A DNA stretch of 64,000 bases from Corynebacterium sp. (GTDB lineage Bacteria > Actinomycetota > Actinomycetes > Mycobacteriales > Mycobacteriaceae), in contig NZ_JAUNKO010000006.1 in the NCBI RefSeq assembly GCF_030532715.1, positions 62,001-126,000 of the forward strand, in the 5' to 3' direction. Shown piece by piece: positions 1 through 8,453 of the stretch. Position numbers and translations under genes: made by a program. Numbering within the stretch: position 1 is the first letter of the stretch; each line of letters begins with the position of its first letter. The notes under the pieces are model-generated. The model saw only the letters and a list, made by a program, of their open reading frames with translations. It was not told where the DNA came from and searched no databases.

Positions 1-1
1 C

Positions 2-430
2 CAGCATGCCCCGCAGCACGTTGATCCACAAGATATTGTGCAAGTAGCGTTGTGGAAGGCTTCGAGGAAGTTGGGATCTTTCCGCCAGGAATGTTCACTA
101 AGTACGTGGTTGTACCGGCTGGTTGTCAATACTGCGTATGACTTCGCGCGGCGGCAGCCGCCGGCAACATGTTTATGCCTTGACAATGTTGAAGATCAAG
201 CGGTTGAGCAAGATATTGAGCTCGGTATCGAGCTGAATCAGGCGTTGTCGTGTTTGCCAGTAGAGCAGCGTGAGGCGTTGCTTTTGGTGGATATCGCCGG
301 CACCACGATCGAACGTGTGGCTCAACGCCAAGGGGTGCGTCCAGGGACCGTGAAATCGCGCCGAGCCAGAGCTCGAAAAACCCTACGTGAGCGGTTGAGA
401 GGGGAATACCAACCCGCAGTGCAACGTTAG
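2..430 (+). CDS. sigM: ECF RNA polymerase sigma factor, SigM-like (5' end outside the window)
   Basis: The reading frame is open from the left edge, so the N-terminus is missing. What remains starts at the end of region 2 ([13 protein letters not shown], then [18 protein letters not shown], the -10 recognition helix) and ends with region 4 ([20 protein letters not shown] and a helix-turn-helix with [18 protein letters not shown]). Group 4 sigma factors of this type respond to envelope or disulfide stress. The neighbours trxB and trxA are those of corynebacterial and mycobacterial sigM, and they support the name. Only 40 bases separate the stop from trxB, so no anti-sigma gene fits between, unlike in mycobacteria. 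The family and orientation are secure; the exact sigma name rests on synteny. Confidence 0.85.
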   Translation, partial: QHAPQHVDPQDIVQVALWKASRKLGSFRQECSLSTWLYRLVVNTAYDFARRQPPATCLCLDNVEDQAVEQDIELGIELNQALSCLPVEQREALLLVDIAGTTIERVAQRQGVRPGTVKSRRARARKTLRERLRGEYQPAVQR

Positions 431-470
431 ATTTTTTAGACACTTTTCTCAATGGACAAGGAAGTATGCG

Positions 471-1388
471 TTGACTGTTCATGACGTTGCAATCATTGGT
501 TCTGGCCCCGCTGGCTACACGGCGGCTATCTACGCGGCACGCGCCGAGCTCAAGCCGATCGTCTTTGAAGGCTATGAGTACGGCGGTTCGTTGATGACCA
601 CCACCGAAGTGGAGAATTACCCAGGTTTCCCCGAGGGGATCATGGGGCCCGAATTGATGGAACATATGCGCACTCAAGCTGAGCGCTTTGGCGCGGATTT
701 GCGCATGGAGCTTGTAGACCGCGTTGAGCTGAACGGCAAGATCAAGACCATCTGGGTTGGCGAAGAAAAGTTCGAAGCCCGTGCGGTGATTTTGGCTATG
801 GGTTCTGCGCCCCGCTACTTACATGTTCCTGGTGAACAAGAACTGCTCGGCCGTGGCGTTTCGGCTTGCGCGACCTGCGATGGGTTCTTCTTCCGCGATG
901 AGAATATCGCGGTGATTGGCGGCGGGGATTCCGCGATGGAGGAGGCGCTGTTTTTAACGCGCTTTGCCAAGTCCGTGACAGTTGTGCACCGTCGTGAGGA
1001 GTTCCGCGCGAGCCGCATCATGTTGGAGAGGGCGCGCGCCAACGACAAGATTCGCTTTGTCACCAATGCTGTGGTGACGCGCGTGGTCGGCGATTCGAAG
1101 GTGACCGGCTTGGAGTTGGACGTGGCTGGAAAACCGGAGACGCTGGAGGTTGCTGCGATGTTCGTCGCTATTGGCGCCGACCCGCGATCCGAACTAGTAC
1201 GCGACTCCGTAAAGGTAAACGACGCCGGGTATGTTGAGGTGGCGCATCCGTCCACTCGAACAAATCTTCCGGGCGTTTTTGCGGTTGGCGATCTTGTGGA
1301 TAACCACTACAAACAAGCCATTACGGCGGCCGGTTCCGGTTGCCGGGCCGCGATTGATGCTGAACACTTTCTTGCCACTGAGGAGTAA
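471..1388 (+). CDS. trxB: Thioredoxin-disulfide reductase
   Basis: This cytosolic FAD flavoenzyme uses NADPH to reduce thioredoxin. The 305-residue product has the FAD-binding GSGPAG motif near residue 10, the redox-active CATC at residues 133-136, the NADPH-binding [10 protein letters not shown] near 150 and the C-terminal FAD-contact segment GVFAVGD near 270. The start is a TTG preceded by AAGGAAG at a good distance; the next in-frame candidates lie inside the FAD motif. It lies 40 bases after the sigma factor and 4 bases before trxA, so the three are probably cotranscribed, giving sigma-dependent control of thiol reduction. Confidence 0.96.
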   Translation: MTVHDVAIIGSGPAGYTAAIYAARAELKPIVFEGYEYGGSLMTTTEVENYPGFPEGIMGPELMEHMRTQAERFGADLRMELVDRVELNGKIKTIWVGEEKFEARAVILAMGSAPRYLHVPGEQELLGRGVSACATCDGFFFRDENIAVIGGGDSAMEEALFLTRFAKSVTVVHRREEFRASRIMLERARANDKIRFVTNAVVTRVVGDSKVTGLELDVAGKPETLEVAAMFVAIGADPRSELVRDSVKVNDAGYVEVAHPSTRTNLPGVFAVGDLVDNHYKQAITAAGSGCRAAIDAEHFLATEE

Positions 1389-1392
1389 CCCC

Positions 1393-1716
1393 ATGTCCAA
1401 TGTGATAAATGTCACTGCAAATTCGTTCCGTTCGACCGTTATCGAATCGGAAAAACCCGTGCTCGTTGACTTCTGGGCCGAGTGGTGCGGACCGTGCAAA
1501 AAGCTGGCTCCCGTACTGGAGGAAGTAGCCGACGAGCTGCATGATCGCGCACTTGTCACCAAGGTGGATATTCAAACGGAGCGGTCACTTGCGGCTATGT
1601 TCCAAATTCTTTCCATCCCCACATTGCTCGTGTTCAAAAACGGCGAAAAAGTCGCGGAAATGGTTGGCGTACAGTCTAAATCTGCGCTTGTGGCGAAGCT
1701 AGAGTCCGTTATGTAG
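1393..1716 (+). CDS. trxA: Thioredoxin
   Basis: This small dithiol protein is reduced by TrxB and in turn reduces cytosolic disulfides. The 107-residue product has the standard thioredoxin length, the WCGPC active site at residues 31-35, the buried VDFWAEW strand before it and the cis-proline segment SIPTLLVFKNG near residue 75. The frame is open further upstream, but the ATG at 1393 follows the GAGGAG overlapping the trxB stop and gives the normal N-terminus. It ends 46 bases before cwlM, the same arrangement as in mycobacteria (trxB2-trxC-cwlM). Confidence 0.96.
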   Translation: MSNVINVTANSFRSTVIESEKPVLVDFWAEWCGPCKKLAPVLEEVADELHDRALVTKVDIQTERSLAAMFQILSIPTLLVFKNGEKVAEMVGVQSKSALVAKLESVM

Positions 1717-1762
1717 CTGGTATCGTAGCCCCCAGTGTGCATGGCAGGAAGAAAGGAGCACC

Positions 1763-2929
1763 GTGACAGAGGTTTTCAAGGTTGGTGATGAAAACCCCCG
1801 CATCGCTGAAGTTCGTGCAGCCCTCGCGAGGTTGGGCTTCATCGATGAATTCAAAGCTGACGCGTCTAGTGTCTGCGACAGGGAATACACTGTGTTCGAT
1901 GCTCACCTGTCTGAGGCGCTCCGAGCTTTCCAGCAAAGCCGTGGGCTTATCGCTGATGGACAAATTCGGGACGCCACGCTGCGCACATTGCAGGAGGCTT
2001 CATACAAGCTGGGCACGCGTGTGCTCACCTACCAACCGCCGGAACTATTAAGCGGCAATGATGTCCTGGAGCTGCAGACAGAACTGCAGGATCTGGGCTT
2101 CTATCTGGAACGGTTAGACGGACACTACGGTGAGCTGACCCACCAGGCCGTAGTTGATTACCAATTCAACTACGGGCTAAAAGCCGATGGTGTGTGCGGC
2201 CCTGAAACGCTGCGCTCGTTGAGCTATTTGGGCCGTCGCATTACTGGCGGAGCCCCCCATGCCGTGCGAGAGCGTGAAGCTGTGCGTGCCGCCGGCCCGT
2301 TTTTGGCGGGCAAGCGGGTGGTCATTGATCCAGGTCCGCATAACAATGTGCCTGGCCATTTGGTGCGCGGACCGTATGGCACGATCACCGAAGAGGACAT
2401 TTTGTGGGATCTTGCGTCCCGCATTCGTGGGCGCATGAGCATCGCAGGCATGGAGACGATTGTGTCGCGCCCGCGGATGACTAATCCCACGATCAAGGAA
2501 CGCATTGACCTCGCAAATTCGTTTAATGCCGACTTGATGATTTCGCTGCAGTGCGATTACTACCACAATGAGCGCGCCGCGGGTTGTGCCTCGTTCTATT
2601 TCGGCTCGTATCAGCGTTCCGCCCCCATGGGTGAATTGCTGAGCGGGTTTATTCAGCGCGAAATTTGCGCGCGGACGAGTCTGGCCAGCTGTGGCACGAT
2701 TCCGGCAAAGTGGGATGTGTTGCGTTTGACGCGGATGACCTCAGTGGATGTTTCGGTGGGGTATTTGTCCAACCCACACGACGTTGCGGTGCTGACGGAT
2801 CCGAAGCAGCGAGACAATATCGCCGAGGCCGTCGTTGTGGCGGTGAAACGTTTGTATTTGTTGGACCAAGATGACCAGCCTACCGGCACCTATAATTTCA
2901 GCGAGCTGCTGAAGGCAGAATTGCTCTAA
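1763..2929 (+). CDS. cwlM: CwlM-like N-acetylmuramoyl-L-alanine amidase-fold protein
   Basis: The 388-residue protein has two N-terminal peptidoglycan-binding domains (about residues 10-70 and 92-150; AFQQSRGLIADG, DYQFNYGLKADGVCGPETL) and a C-terminal Amidase_3 fold (from VVIDPGPHNN, about 188, to the end). No signal peptide is visible. The zinc site is altered: DPGPHNN stands where DPGHGG is usual, LQC replaces the usual IHAN around the second His ligand, and a Ser occupies the catalytic Glu position in SVGYLSNP. In mycobacteria CwlM is cytoplasmic, inactive as an amidase, phosphorylated by PknB and stimulates MurA; the same role is inferred here. The GTG start has GAAAGGAG 5 bases upstream. 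The kinase operon is present at 23.6-27.2 kb. Confidence 0.88.
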   Translation: MTEVFKVGDENPRIAEVRAALARLGFIDEFKADASSVCDREYTVFDAHLSEALRAFQQSRGLIADGQIRDATLRTLQEASYKLGTRVLTYQPPELLSGNDVLELQTELQDLGFYLERLDGHYGELTHQAVVDYQFNYGLKADGVCGPETLRSLSYLGRRITGGAPHAVREREAVRAAGPFLAGKRVVIDPGPHNNVPGHLVRGPYGTITEEDILWDLASRIRGRMSIAGMETIVSRPRMTNPTIKERIDLANSFNADLMISLQCDYYHNERAAGCASFYFGSYQRSAPMGELLSGFIQREICARTSLASCGTIPAKWDVLRLTRMTSVDVSVGYLSNPHDVAVLTDPKQRDNIAEAVVVAVKRLYLLDQDDQPTGTYNFSELLKAELL

Positions 2930-2936
2930 AACATCC

Positions 2937-2974
2937 CTCAGCGGCCACTAGAAGAACTAAAACGCGCCGCTGAG
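2937..2974. terminator. Hairpin between convergent cwlM and parB
   Basis: CTCAGCGGC (2937-2945) is followed 20 bases later by its perfect inverse GCCGCTGAG (2966-2974), 8 bases after the cwlM stop. There is no T-run on either side, so termination is inferred from its position between two converging genes. Confidence 0.45.
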
Positions 2975-3054
2975 AGGAAACGTACGTAAGCCCGTTACGG
3001 GGGCCAGAAAACGCCAAGTACCTATTGCTTGCAATTCAAGCGATGCTGGCGGCG

Positions 3055-4095
3055 TCACTCGCGGTCGATGAGCCCTAGGATGCGCTCAAAATCGTCGCGG
3101 TCACCGAATTCCACCACGATGCGGCCTTTCCGCTTGCCCATGGTTACAGTGACCTTCGTGTCCAGCCCGTCCGCTAGGCGATCCGCCGCGCGCGTAAAAA
3201 ACTCTGGGGTTTCCCGCTTGACGGCGGGCTTTTTCTCCTGCGCATCACCGCGGTTTGCCAACATGACGGCTTCCTCGGTGGCGCGCACTGACAACCCCTC
3301 GGCGACAATCCGGTCCGCCAGCGCCTCCTGAGCAGGTGCGCCAGCCTTCAGACCGAGGAGCGCGCGAGCGTGCCCTGCGCTAAGCACCCCCGCAGCGACA
3401 CGGGATTGCACTTTCACTGGTAGCGCTAGCAACCGGATAGCGTTGGTAATCACCGGCCGGGAGCGTCCGATCCGGTCGGCGAGTTCACCTTGAGTCACGC
3501 CGAACTCTTCCAAAAGTTGCTGGTAAGCGGATGCTTCTTCAAGCGGGTTGAGCTGCACGCGGTGAATGTTTTCCAGCAGGGCATCGCGCAGCAGAGAACT
3601 ATCGTCGGTTTCGCGGACGATCGCGGGGATGTGCGTCAGCCCAGCCTTAGCTGCGGCCCGCCATCGCCGCTCGCCCATAATGATTTCGAATCCATCGTCG
3701 GCGGGGGAGTGGCGCACAACGATCGGCTGCATAAGACCGAATTCGCGGATGGAGTGCACCAATTCCGCAAGCGCATCCTCATCGAACACTTGGCGGGGTT
3801 GCCGCGGGTTTGGCGCGATGAGCGCAATGGGGATTTCTTGGTAACTCGCACCGAAATCCTGGCTATCGTCCGAAACGCTGGCCGCACCGCTTGTCGACGC
3901 CGCGGCGTCGTCACGCGGCTTCGTTGCTTCACGCGCTGCAGTTCTAGGTTTTTTCGCTGCGTGATGGCTGCGGTTGCTGCCGCCAATGATGATGTCAGCG
4001 GCACCGTCGCCCAACTTGGGGCTTTCGGATGGAGTGCTGGGGATCAGGGCAGCCAGCCCACGTCCGAGGCCGCTTTTGCGCGGTTCTTGTGCCAT
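3055..4095 (-). CDS. parB: Chromosome partitioning protein ParB
   Basis: ParB is a CTP-dependent clamp that loads at parS near the origin, spreads, and works with ParA (and polar DivIVA in corynebacteria) to segregate the chromosome. The 346-residue protein starts [13 protein letters not shown], has the ParB/Srx nucleotide-binding core ([13 protein letters not shown], then [12 protein letters not shown] and the [14 protein letters not shown] segment), a KorB-type helix-turn-helix ([25 protein letters not shown]) and a C-terminal dimerisation domain. An Ala/Lys-rich linker near residues 45-75 is typical of actinobacteria. It follows parA by 58 bases and a parS site lies 1.7 kb away at rsmG. 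Confidence 0.96.
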   Translation of the reverse strand: MAQEPRKSGLGRGLAALIPSTPSESPKLGDGAADIIIGGSNRSHHAAKKPRTAAREATKPRDDAAASTSGAASVSDDSQDFGASYQEIPIALIAPNPRQPRQVFDEDALAELVHSIREFGLMQPIVVRHSPADDGFEIIMGERRWRAAAKAGLTHIPAIVRETDDSSLLRDALLENIHRVQLNPLEEASAYQQLLEEFGVTQGELADRIGRSRPVITNAIRLLALPVKVQSRVAAGVLSAGHARALLGLKAGAPAQEALADRIVAEGLSVRATEEAVMLANRGDAQEKKPAVKRETPEFFTRAADRLADGLDTKVTVTMGKRKGRIVVEFGDRDDFERILGLIDRE

Positions 4096-4153
4096 GAGAG
4101 CGTTGAGCCTTTCCTAGCGCAGTGTGTGGAACGAAAGCTCGCGGATAGAAATC

Positions 4154-5077
4154 CTACGATTGTGGTGCTACACCAATAGTCCCAGATTCTGGGGTGGGCA
4201 GGTAATCGCCACGGCGAGCGATTTCCTTCGCGGCGTCCAAATACGCCATCGCGCCGCGCGAACCAGGGTCATACTCCAACACCGTCTTGCCAAAACCGGG
4301 CGCTTCGGAGACCTTCACAGAACGGGGAATCAGGGTACGCAACACCACGTCCTTAAAATGCCGACGCACATCTTCGGCGACCTGTTCAGCCAGCTTTGTT
4401 CGGCCGTCATACATGGTGAGCAAAATCGTTGAGATATGCAGTTCATGATTCAGGTGTTGACGAATCATCGAAATATTGTTGAGGAGCTGCCCCACCCCCT
4501 CCAGCGCGTAATATTCACACTGAATCGGAATGAGCACTTCTCGAACTGCCGTCATTGAATTGATGGTTAATAGCCCCAAAGAGGGGGGACAGTCGATAAT
4601 GACGTAATCGAAGGCGTTCCGAGCTAAAAACTCCTCGTCGAGAGCGTCCCGCAGGCGGTATTCTCGGCGCACCATGCTTACTAACTCAATTTCCGCCCCA
4701 GCAAGGTCAATCGTTGCCGGAATGCAGTACAAGTTTTCGTGCGACGTGGACTGCTGCATAGCTTCATCCGGGGTATGTTCCCCAAGGAGCACCTCATAGC
4801 TGGACGGGGTGCCGGTGCGATGTTCAACGCCGAGCGCAGTGGATGCGTTGCCTTGCGGGTCCAGATCAATCACGAGGACGCGGAGACCGTGAAACGCCAG
4901 GCCAGCGGCCAAATTCACGGATGTAGTGGTCTTCCCAACGCCGCCTTTTTGATTCGACACGGTAATCAGGCGCGGCCGATCCGGGCGCGGTAAATGCAAC
5001 GCGTTCGGCGTTTGCACTTGTGTTGCACGCTGGGCAGCTGCCCCGATGGGGGTGTCTTCCCAGTACCGTTCGTCCAT
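4154..5077 (-). CDS. parA: Chromosome partitioning ATPase ParA
   Basis: This is a deviant Walker ATPase that binds DNA non-specifically and pulls ParB-parS complexes. The 307-residue product has the deviant Walker A KGGVGKTT in VSNQKGGVGKTTTSVNLAAGL (about residues 43-51), Walker B-type DYVIIDCPPSLG and the switch segment DPQGNAST. The 35-residue N-terminal extension before the P-loop is usual in actinobacteria. The ATG has GAAGGAGAAGG just upstream. It lies between rsmG (45-base gap) and parB and is probably cotranscribed with both. Confidence 0.96.
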   Translation of the reverse strand: MDERYWEDTPIGAAAQRATQVQTPNALHLPRPDRPRLITVSNQKGGVGKTTTSVNLAAGLAFHGLRVLVIDLDPQGNASTALGVEHRTGTPSSYEVLLGEHTPDEAMQQSTSHENLYCIPATIDLAGAEIELVSMVRREYRLRDALDEEFLARNAFDYVIIDCPPSLGLLTINSMTAVREVLIPIQCEYYALEGVGQLLNNISMIRQHLNHELHISTILLTMYDGRTKLAEQVAEDVRRHFKDVVLRTLIPRSVKVSEAPGFGKTVLEYDPGSRGAMAYLDAAKEIARRGDYLPTPESGTIGVAPQS

Positions 5078-5122
5078 GGAGGTCCTTCTCCTTCGTGTTG
5101 CTCTGCTTCAACCCTACGGCAG

Positions 5123-5797
5123 TTATTTCACTCGCGGAATACTCATCAAGGTTGCAGGTTCTTTTAGGTGTTGTTCACCTACTGTAAATATGGTTGCCGC
5201 ACCGCCACCAGCTTTTCGAATTTCTTTTGCATCGCGGGTGAGTTCATCGGCGACTGATACCCCCTTCATAGCGAGCATTTTTCCGCCTTTACGTGCGAAA
5301 GGAAGCGACCAAGTGGCGAGCTTACCCAGGGGTGCCACCGCGCGGGAGGTCACGACGTCGACACGCCCTACCCGGGAACGAACGTCTGGGTCCTCCGCAC
5401 GTCCGCGCAACACGGTCACGTTCGCTAATCCGAGAGCTGCCACGGTTTCCGTAAGGAAGTTCGCGCGTTTGAGCATGGGCTCGACGAGTGTGACGTGCAC
5501 ATCAGGTCGTGCGATGGCCAATGGAATACCAGGCAACCCCGCACCGGAACCAATATCTACGACCGAAGCTCCCTCGGGAATAGCCTCGCCGATCACTGCG
5601 CAATTCAGGATGTGCCGATCCCACAGCCGATCTGCCTCCTTCGGCCCAATAAAGCCCCTGGTTATGGCAGTTTCCAGGAGGCACGAATGGTAAGCGACAG
5701 CAAGCGGTGCGCGCTCCCCAAACACCGCCGAAACGGCGGGTGGGACCGGCTGCGGATCTGTAAAAACTCCGTCTTGCTGCGGTTTCACGTGAAACAT
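5123..5797 (-). CDS. rsmG: 16S rRNA (guanine-N7) methyltransferase RsmG (GidB)
   Basis: RsmG transfers a methyl group from S-adenosylmethionine to G527 of 16S rRNA; its loss gives low-level streptomycin resistance in many bacteria. The 224-residue protein has the SAM-binding VVDIGSGAGLPGIPLAIARPD segment and the TSRAVAPLGKLATW motif. The first codons read MFHVKP because they are the parS palindrome. The only Shine-Dalgarno-like sequence, GGAAGG, abuts this ATG with no spacer but lies 9 bases before the in-frame GTG at 5788 (codon 4), so translation may really start inside parS. It begins the rsmG-parA-parB unit. Confidence 0.95.
   Translation of the reverse strand: MFHVKPQQDGVFTDPQPVPPAVSAVFGERAPLAVAYHSCLLETAITRGFIGPKEADRLWDRHILNCAVIGEAIPEGASVVDIGSGAGLPGIPLAIARPDVHVTLVEPMLKRANFLTETVAALGLANVTVLRGRAEDPDVRSRVGRVDVVTSRAVAPLGKLATWSLPFARKGGKMLAMKGVSVADELTRDAKEIRKAGGGAATIFTVGEQHLKEPATLMSIPRVK
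5781..5796. promoter_or_regulatory. parS: parS centromere site
   Basis: GTTTCACGTGAAAC at 5782-5795 is a perfect palindrome. With the flanks it matches 15 of the 16 bases of the universal parS TGTTTCACGTGAAACA (the first base is G). ParB is expected to load here. It is the only near-perfect parS seen in this window and it forms the start of rsmG. Confidence 0.93.
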
Positions 5798-5868
5798 CCT
5801 TCCCAGAACGACATCAGAACAAGCCCCCGATCATTAGTTTCTCACGCTAGCTGACTATACGCGGCAAC

Positions 5869-5899
5869 GAAAAACCCCAACCTTTCCGGTTGGGGTTTT
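5869..5899 (-). terminator. Intrinsic terminator after yidC
   Basis: AAAACCCCAACC (5871-5882) pairs with GGTTGGGGTTTT (5888-5899) around a 5-base loop. Read on the minus strand the stem runs straight into a T-run, 6 bases after the yidC stop. It separates the yidC operon from rsmG-parAB. Confidence 0.9.
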
Positions 5900-5905
5900 G
5901 GGAAC

Positions 5906-6862
5906 TTATTTGCGCTTCCGCTTTTTTGGATTCTGCGGCTTCACGCCCGGCTTCGGAGCGGATGCACGCTTTGCCTCGCGTTTCGCGGCGAGTTCTTCTT
6001 CTTCCTCACGGTCCATTTTCGCGAACACATAGTGCTGCTGCGCGTAGGTCCAAATATTGTTCGCGCCCATGTAGCAAAGCAAACCGATGTGCCACAGCAC
6101 GCCAGTGAACAAAATCGTGGCGGGAAGGAACCACACCATCATTTTGTTCATCATCTGCATTTGCATTGCCATTTGATCGTTGCTGGGGGCGGACGCCTTG
6201 CCCGATGCCACCCGCTTATTCTGGCGAGTAATAGCCATTTTCGCGTTGAAGTGCGTTGCTAGCGCAATAATCACAATTAACGGCGCGGCCACCATAATGA
6301 TGTCAAATTGCGTGAAGTTTACCGGCGCAAAGCCTTGGTACATTTCCTCCGGCATCGTAATGTACGCAGACAACGGCACGCCGAACAACCGCGCATCAAG
6401 GAAGGATTGCACGTCCGCAGGGGAGAAAATGTAGTTGGCGGTGTTGCGGTTTTCTTCAATGGACATGCCCAACTGGCCAGCACCGGTACCAGTACGGTTG
6501 AAGGAGCGTAGCACGTGGAACAAGCCGATAAATACCGGCATTTGCACTAGTACAGGAAGGCAACCCGCCATGGGGTTGACGCCCATTTCCTTTTGTACTT
6601 TTTTCGTCTCCTCCAGCATTTTCATCTGGTCATGTTTATACTTCTCCCGAATTTCCGTCATGCGCGGCTGCATCTCTTGCATTTTGCGCGCCGAACGCAT
6701 TTGATTCAGGGTCGGGCGAACTAGCAACACGCGGATTGTAAACGTGAGAAACACGATTGACAGCACCCAAGTGATGCCGGATCCCGGGTCCAGCACAAAA
6801 CTAAATAGTTTGTGCCAAAACCACAAGATGGCCGAAATTGGCCAATATACGAAGTTGAGCAC
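5906..6862 (-). CDS. yidC: Membrane protein insertase YidC
   Basis: YidC (Oxa1 family) inserts and folds inner-membrane proteins with or without SecYEG. The 318-residue protein is the short Gram-positive type: a first transmembrane segment (IVFLTFTIRVLLVRP), a basic coiled hairpin (SARKMQEMQPRMTEIREKYKHD), the core segments around MAGCLPVLVQMPVFIGLF and IIMVAAPLIVIIALATHF, and a Lys/Arg-rich tail ending PKKRKRK that can contact the ribosome. The GTG start at 6862 follows CAGGAG at a rather long spacing. It lies 25 bases after yidD, in the usual rpmH-rnpA-yidD-yidC order. Confidence 0.95.
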   Translation of the reverse strand: MLNFVYWPISAILWFWHKLFSFVLDPGSGITWVLSIVFLTFTIRVLLVRPTLNQMRSARKMQEMQPRMTEIREKYKHDQMKMLEETKKVQKEMGVNPMAGCLPVLVQMPVFIGLFHVLRSFNRTGTGAGQLGMSIEENRNTANYIFSPADVQSFLDARLFGVPLSAYITMPEEMYQGFAPVNFTQFDIIMVAAPLIVIIALATHFNAKMAITRQNKRVASGKASAPSNDQMAMQMQMMNKMMVWFLPATILFTGVLWHIGLLCYMGANNIWTYAQQHYVFAKMDREEEEELAAKREAKRASAPKPGVKPQNPKKRKRK

Positions 6863-6887
6863 GGTCGGTCAGAACTCCTGATCAAGG

Positions 6888-7193
6888 TTAAGTTTGGTCA
6901 TCCTGCGCCGCAGTGCGCGTATTGACGCCGCGCTGAGGCACAGGGTCGTAACCTCCCGGATGCCACGGTCCGCATTTGCTGAGCCGAACTCCGGCCAGCA
7001 CTACGCCACGAACCGCGCCGTGAAGCTGAACCGCTTGCAGGGCGTATGCACTACACGTCGGTTCAAAACGACAAGTTGACCCCATCTTAAGGGGTGACAA
7101 ATACTTTTGGTAGCCGCGCACGGCGCCAATGAGCAAGCGCGCAAGCGGACTAGGCGAACGCGTCGAGCCGCTGGAGTGCTCGTTGCACATCAC
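6888..7193 (-). CDS. yidD: Membrane protein insertion efficiency factor YidD
   Basis: YidD is a small amphipathic protein thought to help YidC-dependent insertion. The 101-residue product has the family core RGYQKYLSPLKMGSTCRFEPTCSAYALQAVQLHG with its conserved cysteines, followed by CGPWHPGGYDPVP. The GTG start at 7193 is chosen because GAGGAG, embedded in rnpA codons, lies 7 bases upstream. This makes the gene overlap the end of rnpA by 44 bases, which implies translational coupling. Confidence 0.9.
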   Translation of the reverse strand: MMCNEHSSGSTRSPSPLARLLIGAVRGYQKYLSPLKMGSTCRFEPTCSAYALQAVQLHGAVRGVVLAGVRLSKCGPWHPGGYDPVPQRGVNTRTAAQDDQT

Positions 7194-7509
7194 GCATCAA
7201 CTCCTCGCTGGTTGCCTTCGCAGCGGCGGGTAGTGCCCGCACGACCACATCGAAACGATCTGGCAATTGCGCGGTCAACGCTGCACAAACATGCCGAAGC
7301 CGCCGAGATGTGCGGTGGCGCACCACCGCATTCCCGACGGCTTTGGAAACAATAAAGCCGAAGCGGGGACCACCCCAACGGGCGATACCAGCTTCGGCGT
7401 TGTGCTCCCACAAGTACACCACCACAGTCCGAGATCCTTTGCGCCGCCCCGTTCGAACCGTGCGAGCGAATTCGCTCGATAAGGCTAACGAATATTGTTG
7501 CGGTAACAC
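7150..7509 (-). CDS. rnpA: Ribonuclease P protein component
   Basis: RnpA binds RNase P RNA and promotes 5' maturation of tRNAs. The 119-residue protein has the family signature VGNAVVRHRTSRRLRH (usually RNRxKR) in a basic alpha/beta fold, preceded by FGFIVSKA. Its GTG start lacks a clear Shine-Dalgarno sequence. The gene lies 56 bases after rpmH, as in almost all bacteria, and overlaps yidD. Confidence 0.93.
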   Translation of the reverse strand: MLPQQYSLALSSEFARTVRTGRRKGSRTVVVYLWEHNAEAGIARWGGPRFGFIVSKAVGNAVVRHRTSRRLRHVCAALTAQLPDRFDVVVRALPAAAKATSEELMRDVQRALQRLDAFA

Positions 7510-7565
7510 GCGTAGAGGATTCCTTATTTGGTGATGCCGATGTGTGGGGCACCAACCGCATGGTA

Positions 7566-7709
7566 TTAAACGGTCAGCGAAGCACGGCCCTTACGACGAC
7601 GAGCCGACACGATTGCGCGACCTGCTCGGGTACGCATACGAGTACGGAAGCCGTGAACACGTGCACGACGACGGTTGTTCGGCTGGAACGTCCGCTTGCC
7701 CTTAGCCAC
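7566..7709 (-). CDS. rpmH: 50S ribosomal protein L34
   Basis: This 47-residue, extremely basic protein starts [15 protein letters not shown] and ends with KGRASLTV; the internal [20 protein letters not shown] is the family signature. The GTG start is preceded by AGGAG 9 bases upstream. It is first in the rpmH-rnpA-yidD-yidC operon and is transcribed away from dnaA. Confidence 0.96.
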   Translation of the reverse strand: MAKGKRTFQPNNRRRARVHGFRTRMRTRAGRAIVSARRRKGRASLTV

Positions 7710-8084
7710 GGTGAACACTCCTAGTTGTGAGCGGGTGTGCCGCGCCTGCGAAGCCGCCGAGTACTGGCAGTGTCATCTCCGCTACGGCCACCCTGATTGG
7801 ATGAATGTGAATACCCAGGCGGCCTTGAAATGAGGCACTCCCTAGGCTCGCAACAGGCGCGACCCGAGCTAGTTTGCGGATCACGCCCAGTGCGAAACAG
7901 CACATCTGGGCGACCCTGCAAGGCAAGGCCCCTTTGATGTGCGAGACTCTGCCAGACTACGCGGTCGCGTTATATCAGACAAATCGACACGCCGCCGCTC
8001 GCGTAGCACAGCAATAATTACAGCCTTGTAGTTTCGAAAACCTCTACCCATTGCGGAGAAAAGTTGTGCACAGCCCACAGGGCC

Positions 8085-8244
8085 TGTGGACAACCTAGCC
8101 TGTGGATAACTTTGAAGAAACCTCTACCATTTGACTTAATGATCTGCCATTCACGCAGGTCAAGCACTTATGTGGGGAACAAAGAATCTATCCACAGCCT
8201 GCCGATTCCACTGTGGATAAGTTTTTTGCGTAAAGTTGTCCACA
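8085..8244. promoter_or_regulatory. DnaA-box cluster upstream of dnaA
   Basis: Two perfect 9-mers (TGTGGATAA at 8101 and 8212) and three with one mismatch (8085 TGTGGACAA, 8188 CTATCCACA, 8236 TTGTCCACA) lie in the rpmH-dnaA intergenic region. They probably serve dnaA autoregulation and contribute to origin function. The rest of 7710-8453 must hold the divergent rpmH and dnaA promoters; no gene was recognised there. Confidence 0.8.
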
Positions 8245-8453
8245 GCTGTGAGGAACACTGTGAACACGCAGGTTGCTCATGATTCCGGTATTTCACAAGG
8301 CCGGTGAAAAAGTTGCGCGGTTTTCCCCAAGCAGATCCCATAACCCCATACCGAGGATGACCTACTCGTTGCGTTTGTGTGCTAGCAACGTGGGTTCGAC
8401 CCAACGCGGTGGCGAGCCGGCACACAACCACTCACAAAAGGACGTATTCGCGC

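Noticed and set aside
3490..4179. 229-codon plus-strand frame opposite parB
   Set aside because: Antisense shadow of parB without a start signal.
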